DNA from: Bacteroidales bacterium
GTDB taxonomy: Bacteria > Bacteroidota > Bacteroidia > Bacteroidales > Tenuifilaceae
Assembly (NCBI GenBank): GCA_028708425.1
Contig: JAQVYY010000020.1
Coordinates: forward strand, 1 to 53,073
Reading direction: 5' to 3'
Length of the DNA stretch: 53,073 nucleotides
A program made the translations under genes and the position numbers. Below, in pieces: positions 34,173-43,601 of the stretch. The stretch's first letter is position 1; the number at the start of each line of letters is the position of its first letter. Under the pieces are notes generated by a model. It saw only the letters and a list, made by a program, of their open reading frames with translations. It was not told where the DNA came from and made no database searches.

Positions 34173-36107
34173 TTACTCCTTATCTTTATCAGCAGCTTTT
34201 TTCTTGTTCTCTTTCTTTTGATTTTCTTCAAGTTCGGTTTTTAAAGCAGCCAATTCAGAAATATCCCCTAAGGTAGTCCTTTCTAAATTATCTTTCAACT
34301 TTTTCACAGCTTTTTGTGTAGAAGCACCCTTGCCTTTTTTCGTGGGCGTTGTTCCACTACCTTTTTTCGCATCTTCAAAAATACGGCTGTGCGATAGGAT
34401 GATTCGTTTGGATGATTTGTTGAACTCAATAACCTTGAACTCCATCTTATCGTCAACTTTAGCAGCACTTCCGTCTTCTTTTACAAGATGTTTTGGGGTA
34501 ACAAACCCTTCAACACCATATGGAAGAGCAACAACGGCTCCCTTATCGAAAATATCAATTATCGTTCCTTCGTGAATTGAATCCGTGGTAAATATTGTTT
34601 CGAAAACATCCCAAGGGTTCTCCTCAAGCTGCTTATGGCCTAGGCTCAAGCGACGGTTATCTTTGTCAATATCTAGCACAACAACTTCAAAGTCGGCTCC
34701 AACGGTAGTAAATTCTGCTGGATGCTTAATTTTCTTTGTCCAGCTAAGGTCCGAAATATGAATAAGGCCATCAACACCTTCTTCCAGCTCAACAAAAACT
34801 CCGAAAGAGGTAAAGTTGCGTACTTTCGCCTTGTGTTTCGAGTTTAGTGGATATTTCTCCTCAATTTTCTCCCATGGATCTGGCTTAAGCTGCTTCATAC
34901 CCATAGACATTTTGCGCTCCTCGCGATCAAGGGTTATGATTTGAGCCTCAACCTCGTCGCCCACTTTTAGGAATTCTTGTGCGCTGCGTAAATGCTGGCT
35001 CCACGACATTTCCGATACGTGAATTAAGCCTTCAACACCAGGAGCAATTTCTACGAATGCACCGTAATCGGCCATTACAACAACTTTACCCTTAACCAGA
35101 TCACCAATTTTTAGGTTGGGATCAAGCGAATCCCATGGGTGAGGAGTAAGCTGCTTTAAACCTAGTGCGATACGTTTTTTAGCATCGTCAAAATCAAGAA
35201 TTACCACATTGATTTTTTGGTCTAGCTCAACAATTTCTTCTGGGTGAGAAACTCTACCCCATGATAGATCGGTGATATGGATAAGACCATCTACGCCACC
35301 AAGGTCGATAAATACACCGTAGCTGGTAATGTTCTTAACAGTTCCTTCAAGCACTTGACCTTTTTCAAGCTTAGCAATAATTTCTTTTTTCTGTTGTTCA
35401 AGCTCCGCTTCGATAAGTGCTTTATGCGAAACAACAACGTTTTTGTACTCTTGGTTGATTTTAACAACCTTGAACTCCATGGTTTTACCCACGTAAATAT
35501 CGTAGTCGCGAATGGGTTTAACATCAATTTGAGAACCTGGAAGAAATGACTCAATGCCGAATATGTCTACAATCATACCACCTTTGGTGCGGCATTTTAT
35601 GTATCCCTTAATTATCTCATCATTCTCTAAGGCTGCGTTAACCCTATCCCAAGAGCGTAGCGAGCGTGCCTTTTTGTGCGATAGCACAAGCTGTCCGCGC
35701 TTATCCTCTTGGTTTTCAACGTAAACTTCAACCGTGTCGCCAGGGGCAAGCTCGGGGTTGTACCTAAATTCGTTTAGGCTAATTATTCCTTCAGATTTGT
35801 AACCGATGTTAATAACTACCTCGCGGGTGTTCATCGAAATAACGGTTCCGTCGATAACCTCTCCTTCACCAATCGATGAAAGGGTCTCATCGTACATAGC
35901 CTCAAATTTTGTTTTCTCCTCTTTTGAGTACTCAATTTCGTCGGCGTACGCTTCCCAATCGAAATCTTCAATTGGTTCTGTTCTGGTTTGTTCGGCCACA
36001 ACAGGGTTTTCGTTTTCGGAACTTTCGTTTTGTTTTGGCTCAGCAACTTGCTGTTCTGTTTCCTCAACATTTACTTCTTTCGAAGTTTCTTCTTCTTGAT
36101 TAATCAT
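34173..36107 (-). CDS. rpsA: 30S ribosomal protein S1
   Basis: A 644-residue mRNA-binding ribosomal protein with six S1/OB repeats, recognised by GxVxxxxxxGxFVxL...GLIH blocks. They begin at about residues 80 (GEGEVIDGTV), 165 (IIKGYIKC), 250 (GQVLEGTVKN), 335 (GDLVKGKVVV), 423 (KHKAKVRNF) and 508 (DSIHEGTIID). An acidic, low-complexity N-terminal extension (1-70) and a lysine-rich tail are usual in Bacteroidota. Repeats 3-5 show the strongest RNA-binding consensus. A TAGTTTTG -7 element lies about 55 bp upstream. Confidence 0.97.
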   Translation of the reverse strand: MINQEEETSKEVNVEETEQQVAEPKQNESSENENPVVAEQTRTEPIEDFDWEAYADEIEYSKEEKTKFEAMYDETLSSIGEGEVIDGTVISMNTREVVINIGYKSEGIISLNEFRYNPELAPGDTVEVYVENQEDKRGQLVLSHKKARSLRSWDRVNAALENDEIIKGYIKCRTKGGMIVDIFGIESFLPGSQIDVKPIRDYDIYVGKTMEFKVVKINQEYKNVVVSHKALIEAELEQQKKEIIAKLEKGQVLEGTVKNITSYGVFIDLGGVDGLIHITDLSWGRVSHPEEIVELDQKINVVILDFDDAKKRIALGLKQLTPHPWDSLDPNLKIGDLVKGKVVVMADYGAFVEIAPGVEGLIHVSEMSWSQHLRSAQEFLKVGDEVEAQIITLDREERKMSMGMKQLKPDPWEKIEEKYPLNSKHKAKVRNFTSFGVFVELEEGVDGLIHISDLSWTKKIKHPAEFTTVGADFEVVVLDIDKDNRRLSLGHKQLEENPWDVFETIFTTDSIHEGTIIDIFDKGAVVALPYGVEGFVTPKHLVKEDGSAAKVDDKMEFKVIEFNKSSKRIILSHSRIFEDAKKGSGTTPTKKGKGASTQKAVKKLKDNLERTTLGDISELAALKTELEENQKKENKKKAADKDKE

Positions 36108-36402
36108 TTAAATTAACTTGTAATTAATGGGTTAGACAATATAGATAGAAAAAATAGAGTGCAAAACTACATAACTTTATCATTTATAGGAAATAAACTG
36201 GGTTTTTTTGTTGCAATTTGCTGTAATTTTTTTTTTAACAGGTGAAATTTGGTTAGTCTTATCAGTTTTTTGGGGTTATTAATTAGTTTTTGTAGCTTAA
36301 TTATAGGTTTACCATGTAAATCTTCATCTATTTTTTCCTTTTTAGCCTAACTAAGAATATCTTTGAGCAGAATTTGGTGATAAACTTAAATAATTTTACT
36401 GT
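36108..36402. other. divergent promoter region between rpsA and the nucleotide-sugar cluster
   Basis: A 295-bp AT-rich gap with no gene. It contains TAGTTTTG on the minus strand (36169-36162, for rpsA) and TATCTTTG on the plus strand (36358-36365, for the SDR gene at 36403), both matching TAnnTTTG. Several T-runs lie between, and no strong hairpin was seen. Confidence 0.5.
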
Positions 36403-37338
36403 ATGAAGTGTATTTTGGTAACCGGCGGGGCAGGTTTTTTGGGTTCGCACCTGTGCGAGCACCTGCTTAATGATGGCCACGAAGTTATCTGTTTAGATAA
36501 TTTCTTTACCGGAACCAAAAAGAACATAATTCATTTGATGGATAGGCCCTACTTTGAGGTAATACGTCATGATGTTATTAATCCTATTTATTTAGAGGTT
36601 GACGAAATTTACAATCTGGCTTGTCCTGCATCACCAATTCAGTATCAATTTAACGGCATTAAAACGGTTAAAACCTCTGTAATGGGGTCAATTAACATGT
36701 TGGGATTAGCCAAGAGGGTAAAAGCCAAAATATTACAGGCCTCCACCAGCGAGGTTTATGGCGACCCACAGGTGCACCCCCAGCCCGAAGAGTACTGGGG
36801 TAATGTGAATCCAATTGGCGAAAGGGCTTGCTACGATGAGGGGAAAAGATGTGCCGAAACCCTTTTTATGAGCTACCACAAGCAGAACGATGTTAAGATT
36901 AAAATTGCCCGTATATTCAATACCTACGGAAAACGAATGGGGCTTAACGATGGCAGGGTTGTATCGAATATTGTTTTACAGGCAATTAGGGGCGAGGATA
37001 TTACCATATATGGTGATGGTTCGCAAACGCGTAGCTTTATGTATGTCGATGACCTAGTTGAAGCCCTTATATTATTAATGGGAACCGATGATAGCGTTAC
37101 AGGGCCTGTTAATATCGGAAATCCGAATGAGATAACTATTCTTGAGCTGGCCAAGCTAATTGTTGACCTAACCGGTAGTACATCTAAATTCGTTTTTAAA
37201 AAATTACCAAATGATGATCCGGCCAAGCGAAATCCAGATATCTCTTTGGCAAAAGAAGTGCTAAACGGATGGCAACCCAAGGTATCGTTAGAAATGGGAT
37301 TGATTGAAACGATACAATATTTTAAAAACTTACAGTAA
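36403..37338 (+). CDS. UDP-glucuronate decarboxylase-like SDR (UDP-xylose synthase type)
   Basis: A 311-residue extended SDR. The NAD-binding GGAGFLG is at 8-14, and the catalytic Tyr144-x3-Lys148 is within [14 protein letters not shown]. The segments [20 protein letters not shown] and [15 protein letters not shown] are characteristic of UXS enzymes, which oxidise and decarboxylate UDP-glucuronate to UDP-xylose. It lacks the dehydratase-specific active site expected of RfbB. It is the first gene of the plus-strand rfbA-rfbC-rfbD cluster. UDP-4-keto-pentose synthesis is an alternative outcome within this family. Confidence 0.88.
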   Translation: MKCILVTGGAGFLGSHLCEHLLNDGHEVICLDNFFTGTKKNIIHLMDRPYFEVIRHDVINPIYLEVDEIYNLACPASPIQYQFNGIKTVKTSVMGSINMLGLAKRVKAKILQASTSEVYGDPQVHPQPEEYWGNVNPIGERACYDEGKRCAETLFMSYHKQNDVKIKIARIFNTYGKRMGLNDGRVVSNIVLQAIRGEDITIYGDGSQTRSFMYVDDLVEALILLMGTDDSVTGPVNIGNPNEITILELAKLIVDLTGSTSKFVFKKLPNDDPAKRNPDISLAKEVLNGWQPKVSLEMGLIETIQYFKNLQ

Positions 37339-37433
37339 AATAGTTTTACAGAACGGTTCATGAGAACAGCGTTAGCGTACACAAGGATAACCATTCCATG
37401 GATTTTTAATAAACATTTAAAAATAGTAGTTTT

Positions 37434-38309
37434 ATGAAAGGTATAATACTTGCTGGTGGCTCGGGCTCTCGTTTATATCCAATAACGAAAAGCATATCAA
37501 AACAGATTATCCCTGTTTTTGATAAACCGATGATTTATTACCCCTTATCGGTGCTAATGCTTGCCAATATTAGGGAGATTCTTATAATATCTACACCTAA
37601 AGACTTACCTTTATATAAAGATTTGTTTGGTGATGGTCGTCAGCTGGGACTCGAATTAAGCTATGCAGAGCAACCATCGCCCGATGGTTTGGCTCAGGCC
37701 TTTATAATTGGCGAAGATTTTATTGGTGATGATTCGGTTTGCCTTGTGCTGGGCGATAATATTTTCTATGGTCACGGGTTTGGCGGAATACTGAAACAGT
37801 GTGCTCAGCAAGAGGATGGTGCAACCGTTTTTGGTTATTACGTTAACGATCCCCATAGGTATGGCGTGGTAGAGTTCGATAAGCAGCGGAAAGTGCTTAG
37901 TATTGAGGAGAAACCCGAGGACCCAAAGTCGAATTATGCAGTAACTGGCCTGTATTTTTATGGTAACGATGTTGTGCAAAAAGCTAAAAGTTTAAAACCA
38001 TCGTCACGTGGAGAGCTTGAAATTACAGATTTAAACAGGTTGTATTTAAATGAAAATAGGCTTAATGTTAAACTTTTAGGACGGGGAATGGCCTGGCTCG
38101 ATACTGGAACCCATGAGAGCTTGCTGCAAGCCTCGGTTTTTATTCAAACCATAGAGGAGCGACAAGGGCTTAAGGTTGCTTGCATTGAGGAAATTGCGTA
38201 TAGTAACAACTTTATAAATAGGCAGCAACTTCTTGAGCTGGCAAGGCCCCTGCTGAAAAATCAGTATGGCGACTATCTGCTCAGAATTGCTAACGAAGAA
38301 CTTGATTAG
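37434..38309 (+). CDS. rfbA: glucose-1-phosphate thymidylyltransferase
   Basis: A 291-residue nucleotidyltransferase that makes dTDP-glucose from dTTP and glucose-1-phosphate. The signature [20 protein letters not shown] (7-26) includes the G-x-G-x-R-L loop. [28 protein letters not shown] and [20 protein letters not shown] are typical RfbA/RmlA substrate-binding segments. Length is standard. The gap of 95 bp before it has no obvious promoter. Confidence 0.96.
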   Translation: MKGIILAGGSGSRLYPITKSISKQIIPVFDKPMIYYPLSVLMLANIREILIISTPKDLPLYKDLFGDGRQLGLELSYAEQPSPDGLAQAFIIGEDFIGDDSVCLVLGDNIFYGHGFGGILKQCAQQEDGATVFGYYVNDPHRYGVVEFDKQRKVLSIEEKPEDPKSNYAVTGLYFYGNDVVQKAKSLKPSSRGELEITDLNRLYLNENRLNVKLLGRGMAWLDTGTHESLLQASVFIQTIEERQGLKVACIEEIAYSNNFINRQQLLELARPLLKNQYGDYLLRIANEELD

Positions 38310-38331
38310 ATGAACCATCTATGCTAATAGC

Positions 38332-38361
38332 CTTGCCATGGATGTTCCATCTGTATCTTTG
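38332..38361 (+). promoter_or_regulatory. internal promoter before rfbC
   Basis: CTTG (38332-38335), an 18-bp spacer and TATCTTTG (38354-38361) match the Bacteroidota -33/-7 arrangement with one mismatch. It lies in the 71-bp gap between rfbA and rfbC, 20 bp before the rfbC start, and could give extra transcription of rfbCD. Confidence 0.5.
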
Positions 38362-38380
38362 AAAATTAAAGAGTAGGTAG

Positions 38381-38950
38381 ATGAAAAGGATAGAAACATT
38401 TATTGATGGTTTATTTGTGCTCGAACCTAAAGTTTTTAACGATTCGAGGGGTTACTTTTTTGAAGCATATAATGCAAAGAAATTTGCTGATATTGGAATT
38501 GATAAACCTTTTGTACAGGATAACGAATCGCGTTCTTCAAAAGGTGTGATACGTGGTTTACATTACCAGCTGGCACCCTATGCTCAGGCAAAACTGGTGA
38601 GGGTAGTACATGGAGCTATACTTGATGTTGCCGTTGATATTCGGAAAAATTCGCCTACCTACGGAAAGCATTTTTCTTGTGAACTAAATGCGGAAAATAA
38701 ACGGTTGCTATATATTCCCAGAGGGTTTGCCCATGGATTTTCGGTACTAAGCGATTCAACAATTGTAAATTACAAATGCGATTCGTTTTACAATGCTAGT
38801 GCCGAGCGAGGTATTCGTTTTAATGATGAGGTACTAGGAATAGATTGGGAAGTTGATAAAAAGAATGCAATAGTATCGGCTAAGGACAGGGTCTTTCCTT
38901 GCTTTAGTAACTTGGAGACAAATTTTGTTTATGGAGGAAATTGCAAGTAG
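38381..38950 (+). CDS. rfbC: dTDP-4-dehydrorhamnose 3,5-epimerase
   Basis: A 189-residue cupin-fold epimerase acting on dTDP-4-keto-6-deoxyglucose. The key motifs FVQDNESRSSKGVIRGLHYQ (catalytic His in LHYQ, about 62) and the tyrosine-bearing loop near 130 (VNYKCDSFYN) are present, along with YIPRGFAHGFSVLSD (about 113). Full length. Its stop is five bases before the rfbD start at 38955. Confidence 0.96.
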   Translation: MKRIETFIDGLFVLEPKVFNDSRGYFFEAYNAKKFADIGIDKPFVQDNESRSSKGVIRGLHYQLAPYAQAKLVRVVHGAILDVAVDIRKNSPTYGKHFSCELNAENKRLLYIPRGFAHGFSVLSDSTIVNYKCDSFYNASAERGIRFNDEVLGIDWEVDKKNAIVSAKDRVFPCFSNLETNFVYGGNCK

Positions 38951-38954
38951 TAGT

Positions 38955-39815
38955 ATGGTAAAGATTTTGGTTACAGGCGCAAAGGGGCAACTTGGTTCGG
39001 AACTTCGGCTTTTAGCTCCCGAATTTCCAACCCTGCATTTTGTTTTTACCGATGTGGAGGAGTTGAATATTGTCGATAATGATGCGGTTACGAGGTTTGT
39101 AAATGATGTCAACCCCGATTTTATAATTAATTGTGCTGCTTATACTGCGGTAGATAAGGCCGAAAGCGATAAGGATGCAGCATTCAAGCTAAATGCAGAT
39201 GCACCATTATACTTGGCGCAATCGGGGCACGGGGTAAATGCTAAGTTAATACATGTATCAACCGATTATGTTTTTAATGGGTTGGCATGTAGCCCCTATG
39301 CCGAAAATGCAGAACCCTCGCCAAATTCAGTTTACGGCGAATCGAAGCTGAAAGGTGAGCAAAATGCTCTAGGTATAGGAAATACAATGGTTGTGCGCAC
39401 CGCTTGGTTATACTCTGAGTTCGGTAAAAATTTTGTTAAAACTATTGCTAGTAAATCCAAAGAAACCAGTAGTTTACGAGTTGTATACGATCAGGTTGGT
39501 TCGCCAACCTGGGCAAATAATCTGGCACAGATGCTAGTTGATATTGTATTAAAGGGGAAAAAATGTTTTATTCCTGAAATATTCCATTACACTAACGAGG
39601 GGGTTTGTAGCTGGTTCGATTTAGCCACAGAGATAGCTAATTTCTATACGCATAGTTGTGAAATAATTCCTATCTTAAGCTCAGAGTATCCAACAGCAGC
39701 CAAAAGACCTCCTTATAGCGTTTTAAATAAATCGAAAATTAAGGATTGCCACGGAATTACCATACCTCATTGGCGCGAAAGCCTTAGTAATTGTCTTAAA
39801 AGAGTAAAACTATAA
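38955..39815 (+). CDS. rfbD: dTDP-4-dehydrorhamnose reductase
   Basis: A 286-residue SDR that finishes dTDP-L-rhamnose synthesis. It has the NAD(P)-binding GAKGQLGSEL (about 7-16), CAAYTAVDKAESD (RmlD signature), STDYVFNG (substrate loop) and PNSVYGESKLKGE with the catalytic Tyr-x3-Lys. The ATG at 38955 fits because a GGAGG ribosome-binding sequence lies at 38933-38937. Longer in-frame starts (TTG 38925, ATG 38931) would overlap rfbC and add a sequence not seen in the family. Confidence 0.95.
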   Translation: MVKILVTGAKGQLGSELRLLAPEFPTLHFVFTDVEELNIVDNDAVTRFVNDVNPDFIINCAAYTAVDKAESDKDAAFKLNADAPLYLAQSGHGVNAKLIHVSTDYVFNGLACSPYAENAEPSPNSVYGESKLKGEQNALGIGNTMVVRTAWLYSEFGKNFVKTIASKSKETSSLRVVYDQVGSPTWANNLAQMLVDIVLKGKKCFIPEIFHYTNEGVCSWFDLATEIANFYTHSCEIIPILSSEYPTAAKRPPYSVLNKSKIKDCHGITIPHWRESLSNCLKRVKL

Positions 39816-39826
39816 AACCTATTGCT

Positions 39827-41578
39827 ATGAATAAGCAGAAGATAGATCCCGATATTTTGCAGAGGGCAGAACAGTGGCTAAAACCCGAATTTGATAAAAA
39901 AACACGTGCTGCAGTAAAAAACCTTATAGAAAATGATCCCAAAGAGCTGGTTGAAGCTTTTTACAAGGATTTGGAGTTTGGAACAGGAGGGTTAAGAGGA
40001 ATTATGGGGCCTGGAACGAACCGAATGAACCGATATACCTTGGGTAAGGCAACGCAGGGATTGGCAAATTACCTGTTAAAGGCATTTAAAAATCAACCCG
40101 AGATAAGGGTTGCCATTGCTTTCGATTCGCGAAATAATAGTATGCCTTACGCTTTAACTGCTGCCGAAATTTTAACGGCAAACGGAATATGGGTTTACCT
40201 ATTTGAAGCGTTACGACCCACGCCACAACTTAGCTTTGCAATTCGTACCCTAAAGTGTCAAAGCGGAATAGTGATTACCGCTTCACATAACCCTAAAGAG
40301 TATAATGGGTATAAAGTTTATTGGGACGATGGTGCGCAAATTGTTCCGCCCCACGATGAGAATATAATAGCCGAGGTTAATAGTATATCGTCAGTTAACG
40401 AGGTTAAGTTTGAAGGCGATCATAACCTAATAAAGGTTATTGGTAGCGAGATTGATGAGATGTACCTAAATACCTTATCTTCGATGTCGCTTTCGCCTGC
40501 CGAAAATTTAAAGCATCGCAATATAAAGATAGTTTACACTCCAATACATGGAACGGGTGTAGATTTAGTACCCAAGGTATTGCATAAATTTGGGTTTTCC
40601 TCGGTGGCAACCATCCCCGAACAGAATGTGATTGATGGAAATTTTCCCACTGTCGATTCGCCTAATCCCGAAGATCCCGCAGCGTTAAAGCTTGCCCTAG
40701 ATAAGGCAAAAAAGATGGATGCCGATATTGTTATGGCAACCGATCCCGATGCCGACAGGGTTGGAATTGGTGTTAAGGATAATATGGGGAATTTTATTTT
40801 GCTTAATGGGAATCAGGCTGCCGCACTATTAATTCATTATGTGCTAACTAAATGGGACGAAAAAAAATGGCTGAGAGGTAATGAGTACATCGTGAAAACC
40901 ATCGTAACTTCTAACCTGTTGGCAGATATAGCAGCTAATTTTAAGGTGGAATGCAAGGAGGTATTAACGGGCTTTAAATACATTGCTGAGGTTATTAGGC
41001 AGAATGAGCGAAGTAAGGTATTTATTGCTGGAGGTGAGGAGAGCTATGGTTACCTGGTGGGGTCTTTTGTTCGTGATAAGGATGCTGTGCTTTCCTGCGC
41101 AATGTTTGCCGAAATTGTTGCTTGGGCCAAAGAGCAAGGTAAAACGGTTTATCAAATTCTGATTGACCTATACACTAAGTATGGATTGTATCATGAGCGA
41201 CTACTTTCCATTACCAGAAAAGGGATGGAGGGGGCTGAGGAGATTAATAGGATGATGGATAGCTATAGGTCATCGCCACCTAAAGAGCTGGGTGGATCTA
41301 AGGTTGTAATTATTAACGACTACTTAAAGCAACAATCATTTAAGCTGGAAAAGAGCCAGATTTTTGCAATAAAGCTGCCTAAGTCAAATGTAATTCAATT
41401 TATTACAGATGATGGTAGCCGAGTATCCATACGCCCATCGGGTACAGAGCCCAAAATCAAGTTTTATTTTGGGGTTAAGGCTAATATGCAATATCCTGCA
41501 GAGTATGAGTTGCTAAAACCAAAGCTCCACGATAAAATAGACGGAATTATTAAGGAACTCGGATTGAAAAATAAGTAG
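39827..41578 (+). CDS. phosphoglucomutase/phosphomannomutase
   Basis: A 583-residue alpha-D-phosphohexomutase that interconverts hexose 6- and 1-phosphates and so feeds RfbA. The phosphoserine loop TASHNPKEYNGYKVYW contains Ser153. The metal loop is DPDADRVGI (about 305), the sugar loop GGEESYGYLVG (about 404) and the phosphate-binding SIRPSGTEPKIKFYF (near 545). The larger size (compare about 450-470 for ManB/AlgC) matches the PGM2/PgcA type common in Bacteroidota. It is 11 bp after rfbD and probably co-transcribed. Confidence 0.94.
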   Translation: MNKQKIDPDILQRAEQWLKPEFDKKTRAAVKNLIENDPKELVEAFYKDLEFGTGGLRGIMGPGTNRMNRYTLGKATQGLANYLLKAFKNQPEIRVAIAFDSRNNSMPYALTAAEILTANGIWVYLFEALRPTPQLSFAIRTLKCQSGIVITASHNPKEYNGYKVYWDDGAQIVPPHDENIIAEVNSISSVNEVKFEGDHNLIKVIGSEIDEMYLNTLSSMSLSPAENLKHRNIKIVYTPIHGTGVDLVPKVLHKFGFSSVATIPEQNVIDGNFPTVDSPNPEDPAALKLALDKAKKMDADIVMATDPDADRVGIGVKDNMGNFILLNGNQAAALLIHYVLTKWDEKKWLRGNEYIVKTIVTSNLLADIAANFKVECKEVLTGFKYIAEVIRQNERSKVFIAGGEESYGYLVGSFVRDKDAVLSCAMFAEIVAWAKEQGKTVYQILIDLYTKYGLYHERLLSITRKGMEGAEEINRMMDSYRSSPPKELGGSKVVIINDYLKQQSFKLEKSQIFAIKLPKSNVIQFITDDGSRVSIRPSGTEPKIKFYFGVKANMQYPAEYELLKPKLHDKIDGIIKELGLKNK

Positions 41579-41639
41579 GTTGCAAAAGTAAGGAGATATT
41601 TAGTTCGTCTTTTTGTTTAAGGAAGTTTTATGTAATCCT

Positions 41640-42389
41640 ATGGATTTATGGACCTGTTTTTTGATTGTTGGGGTGGGCTTTGTTGCCGGTTTTATAAATA
41701 CATTAGCTGGGAGTGGCAGCCTTCTTACCTTACCGTTGCTTATCTTTTTAGGACTACCCGCAAATGTGGCCAATGCAACCAATAGGATTGGGGTAATGCT
41801 TCAGAGTTTGGTAGCAGTAGGTGGTTTTAAGCAGAAGAAAGTTTTTGAGTGGAAAGAAGGGGTGTGGTTAACCATACCCGCTGTGATTGGTTCGTTTATA
41901 GGTGCAGCTTTTGCTGTAAATATAAGCGAACAGGTAATGAGTAGGATAATAGGTTTTTTACTTGTTTTTATGTTTTTTTTGATACTTTATAAGCCTGATA
42001 AGTGGTTGCAAAGTAATGAAAAATTTAAAAATGCTAAGCCTAGTTTTGTTCGGGTAGTACTATTTTTAGGTATCGGTTTTTACGGAGGGTTTATTCAGGC
42101 AGGTGTAGGTTACTTTTTATTGGCAGGTTTGGTATTGGGTGCTGGACACGAATTGGTAAAAGCTAATGCAATTAAGTCGCTCATCGTTTTTGTATTAACC
42201 GTTTCGGCTCTAAGCGTTTTTATTTACAACGGGCAGGTTAATTACATGTACGGTATTACCCTTGGCATGGGGAATATGCTAGGCGCATGGATAGCAACAA
42301 GGGTTGCTATTAAGCGTGGAGCCAAATTTATTCGTTGGTTTTTGCTGATTACCGTGCTGGTTTTTGCAGTAAAGCTTCTGTTTTTTTAG
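41640..42389 (+). CDS. TauE/SafE-family membrane transporter
   Basis: A 249-residue inner-membrane protein with about eight hydrophobic segments in two halves. The TauE/SafE (former DUF81) signatures GFVAGFINTLAGSGSLLTLP (about 12-31, first half) and YGGFIQAGVGYFLLAGLVLG (about 150-170, second half) are clear. Members export sulfite or organosulfonates or move other small anions; the substrate here is unknown. The ATG at 41640 is chosen over a TTG at 41613. It ends four bases from the convergent tonB gene. Confidence 0.9.
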   Translation: MDLWTCFLIVGVGFVAGFINTLAGSGSLLTLPLLIFLGLPANVANATNRIGVMLQSLVAVGGFKQKKVFEWKEGVWLTIPAVIGSFIGAAFAVNISEQVMSRIIGFLLVFMFFLILYKPDKWLQSNEKFKNAKPSFVRVVLFLGIGFYGGFIQAGVGYFLLAGLVLGAGHELVKANAIKSLIVFVLTVSALSVFIYNGQVNYMYGITLGMGNMLGAWIATRVAIKRGAKFIRWFLLITVLVFAVKLLFF

Positions 42390-42393
42390 CTAC

Positions 42394-43179
42394 CTATTGA
42401 AGTTTGAAAATGTAGGTTATGGTACCCATTTGAGAGGCAGGTGCTTCTCTATTTATGTTAAACCTTGCTCTGAGAGCAGCTTTCTCTGCAGCTTTTATAA
42501 GCTCTGTGTCGGTTGATGTTGAACCACGAATCCCACCGCGAGCTTTGGTAACATAGCCGTTTCTGTCAACAGTAACTTCCACCACAATTCGGCCACTTTT
42601 CTGCCTAGGATATTCAGGTTGAGGTAACGATAGAGCCCCCCTGTTGCCCAAGCTAAAGCTAATGCCATCGCCCCCGCTGGTTGTGCCGCCCTCTCTATTT
42701 TGCGAGTCAACCGAACCCTCAACATCACCCTGGTTGCCTTTCACCGTAGAGTCGCCTTCGCCGCTTGAGTCGCCATCAACTTTTTGTCCTGGGAAAAGAA
42801 TTCTTTGATCTATTTCTCGCGGTTTCTCTTCTACTTCTTTCTCTTTTTCTTTCGGTTTGTCCTCTGGCTTCTCTTCTTCGGGTTTTATGTCGGGTTTAGT
42901 TTTTGGTTCATCTATTGATGGTGCCTCTTCAAAATCTTGAGTAATGGGGGCTTCTTCAATTTTTTCAGTTACTGGTGTTTGTGTTGGAGTCGAAGCTGGT
43001 TTGTCTGTTTTTTGGGGTTCACGTAATCCCATTCCTTGATCATCGGTGCCAAAATTTATAAGAATTCCCTCTTCGCCAGGTAGGGGTAGGGGTGTAGAAA
43101 AACCAAATAGAATTAGCACTACAAGGAAAATTCCGTGTATAAAAATAGAGCCAATTATGCCTTTGGTTTTGCTGCTCAT
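42394..43179 (-). CDS. tonB: TonB-like energy transducer
   Basis: A 261-residue protein with one N-terminal transmembrane helix (about 8-28), a long Pro/Glu/Lys-rich periplasmic linker (about 50-130), a glycine/serine-rich stretch (about 135-175), and a C-terminal TonB domain (about 185-261, IVVEVTVDRNGYVTKARGG). It couples the proton motive force from ExbB/ExbD to outer-membrane receptors such as the two in this window. It is the last gene of exbB-exbD-tonB, 8 bp after exbD. TolA is the alternative, but domain size favours TonB. Confidence 0.88.
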   Translation of the reverse strand: MSSKTKGIIGSIFIHGIFLVVLILFGFSTPLPLPGEEGILINFGTDDQGMGLREPQKTDKPASTPTQTPVTEKIEEAPITQDFEEAPSIDEPKTKPDIKPEEEKPEDKPKEKEKEVEEKPREIDQRILFPGQKVDGDSSGEGDSTVKGNQGDVEGSVDSQNREGGTTSGGDGISFSLGNRGALSLPQPEYPRQKSGRIVVEVTVDRNGYVTKARGGIRGSTSTDTELIKAAEKAALRARFNINREAPASQMGTITYIFKLQ

Positions 43180-43187
43180 GCTAGTGG

Positions 43188-43583
43188 TTACTTTAATGGT
43201 TGTGTTGCTAAAATAAGCTTGTACCTATTATCTTTGGCTATATTCATTATTTTTACAACCTCCTCCATGGGTACCGAGCGATGTACATGAAGGGATATGG
43301 TTGGTTCTGCTTCTCCCCGAAGTTTTTGGGCTAGGTAATGTTCTAAATCGGAAAATGGAATGGGTGTTTGCTCAATATAAAAGAGCAAATCCTGTGTAAT
43401 GCTGACGGTTGTTATAGCTTTTGCTGGGGTTTGGCTATTGCTTTGTGGTAGTAACAGCTTTAGCGCATTTGGTGCAACTAGGGTTGACGATACCATAAAG
43501 AATATTAGCAAAAGGAATACTATGTCGGTCATTGACGACATGCTGAACTGTGCGTTTACTTTGGACCCTCGCTTTAGTGCCAT
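43188..43583 (-). CDS. exbD: ExbD/TolR-family biopolymer transport protein
   Basis: A 131-residue inner-membrane protein with a single transmembrane helix (about 17-38, MTDIVFLLLIFFMVSSTLV) that contains the conserved membrane Asp of the proton path. A small periplasmic domain follows (about 60-131). It partners with ExbB, encoded 18 bp upstream, and with TonB. Confidence 0.92.
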   Translation of the reverse strand: MALKRGSKVNAQFSMSSMTDIVFLLLIFFMVSSTLVAPNALKLLLPQSNSQTPAKAITTVSITQDLLFYIEQTPIPFSDLEHYLAQKLRGEAEPTISLHVHRSVPMEEVVKIMNIAKDNRYKLILATQPLK

Positions 43584-43601
43584 ATTAACTATTTTTGATT
43601 A

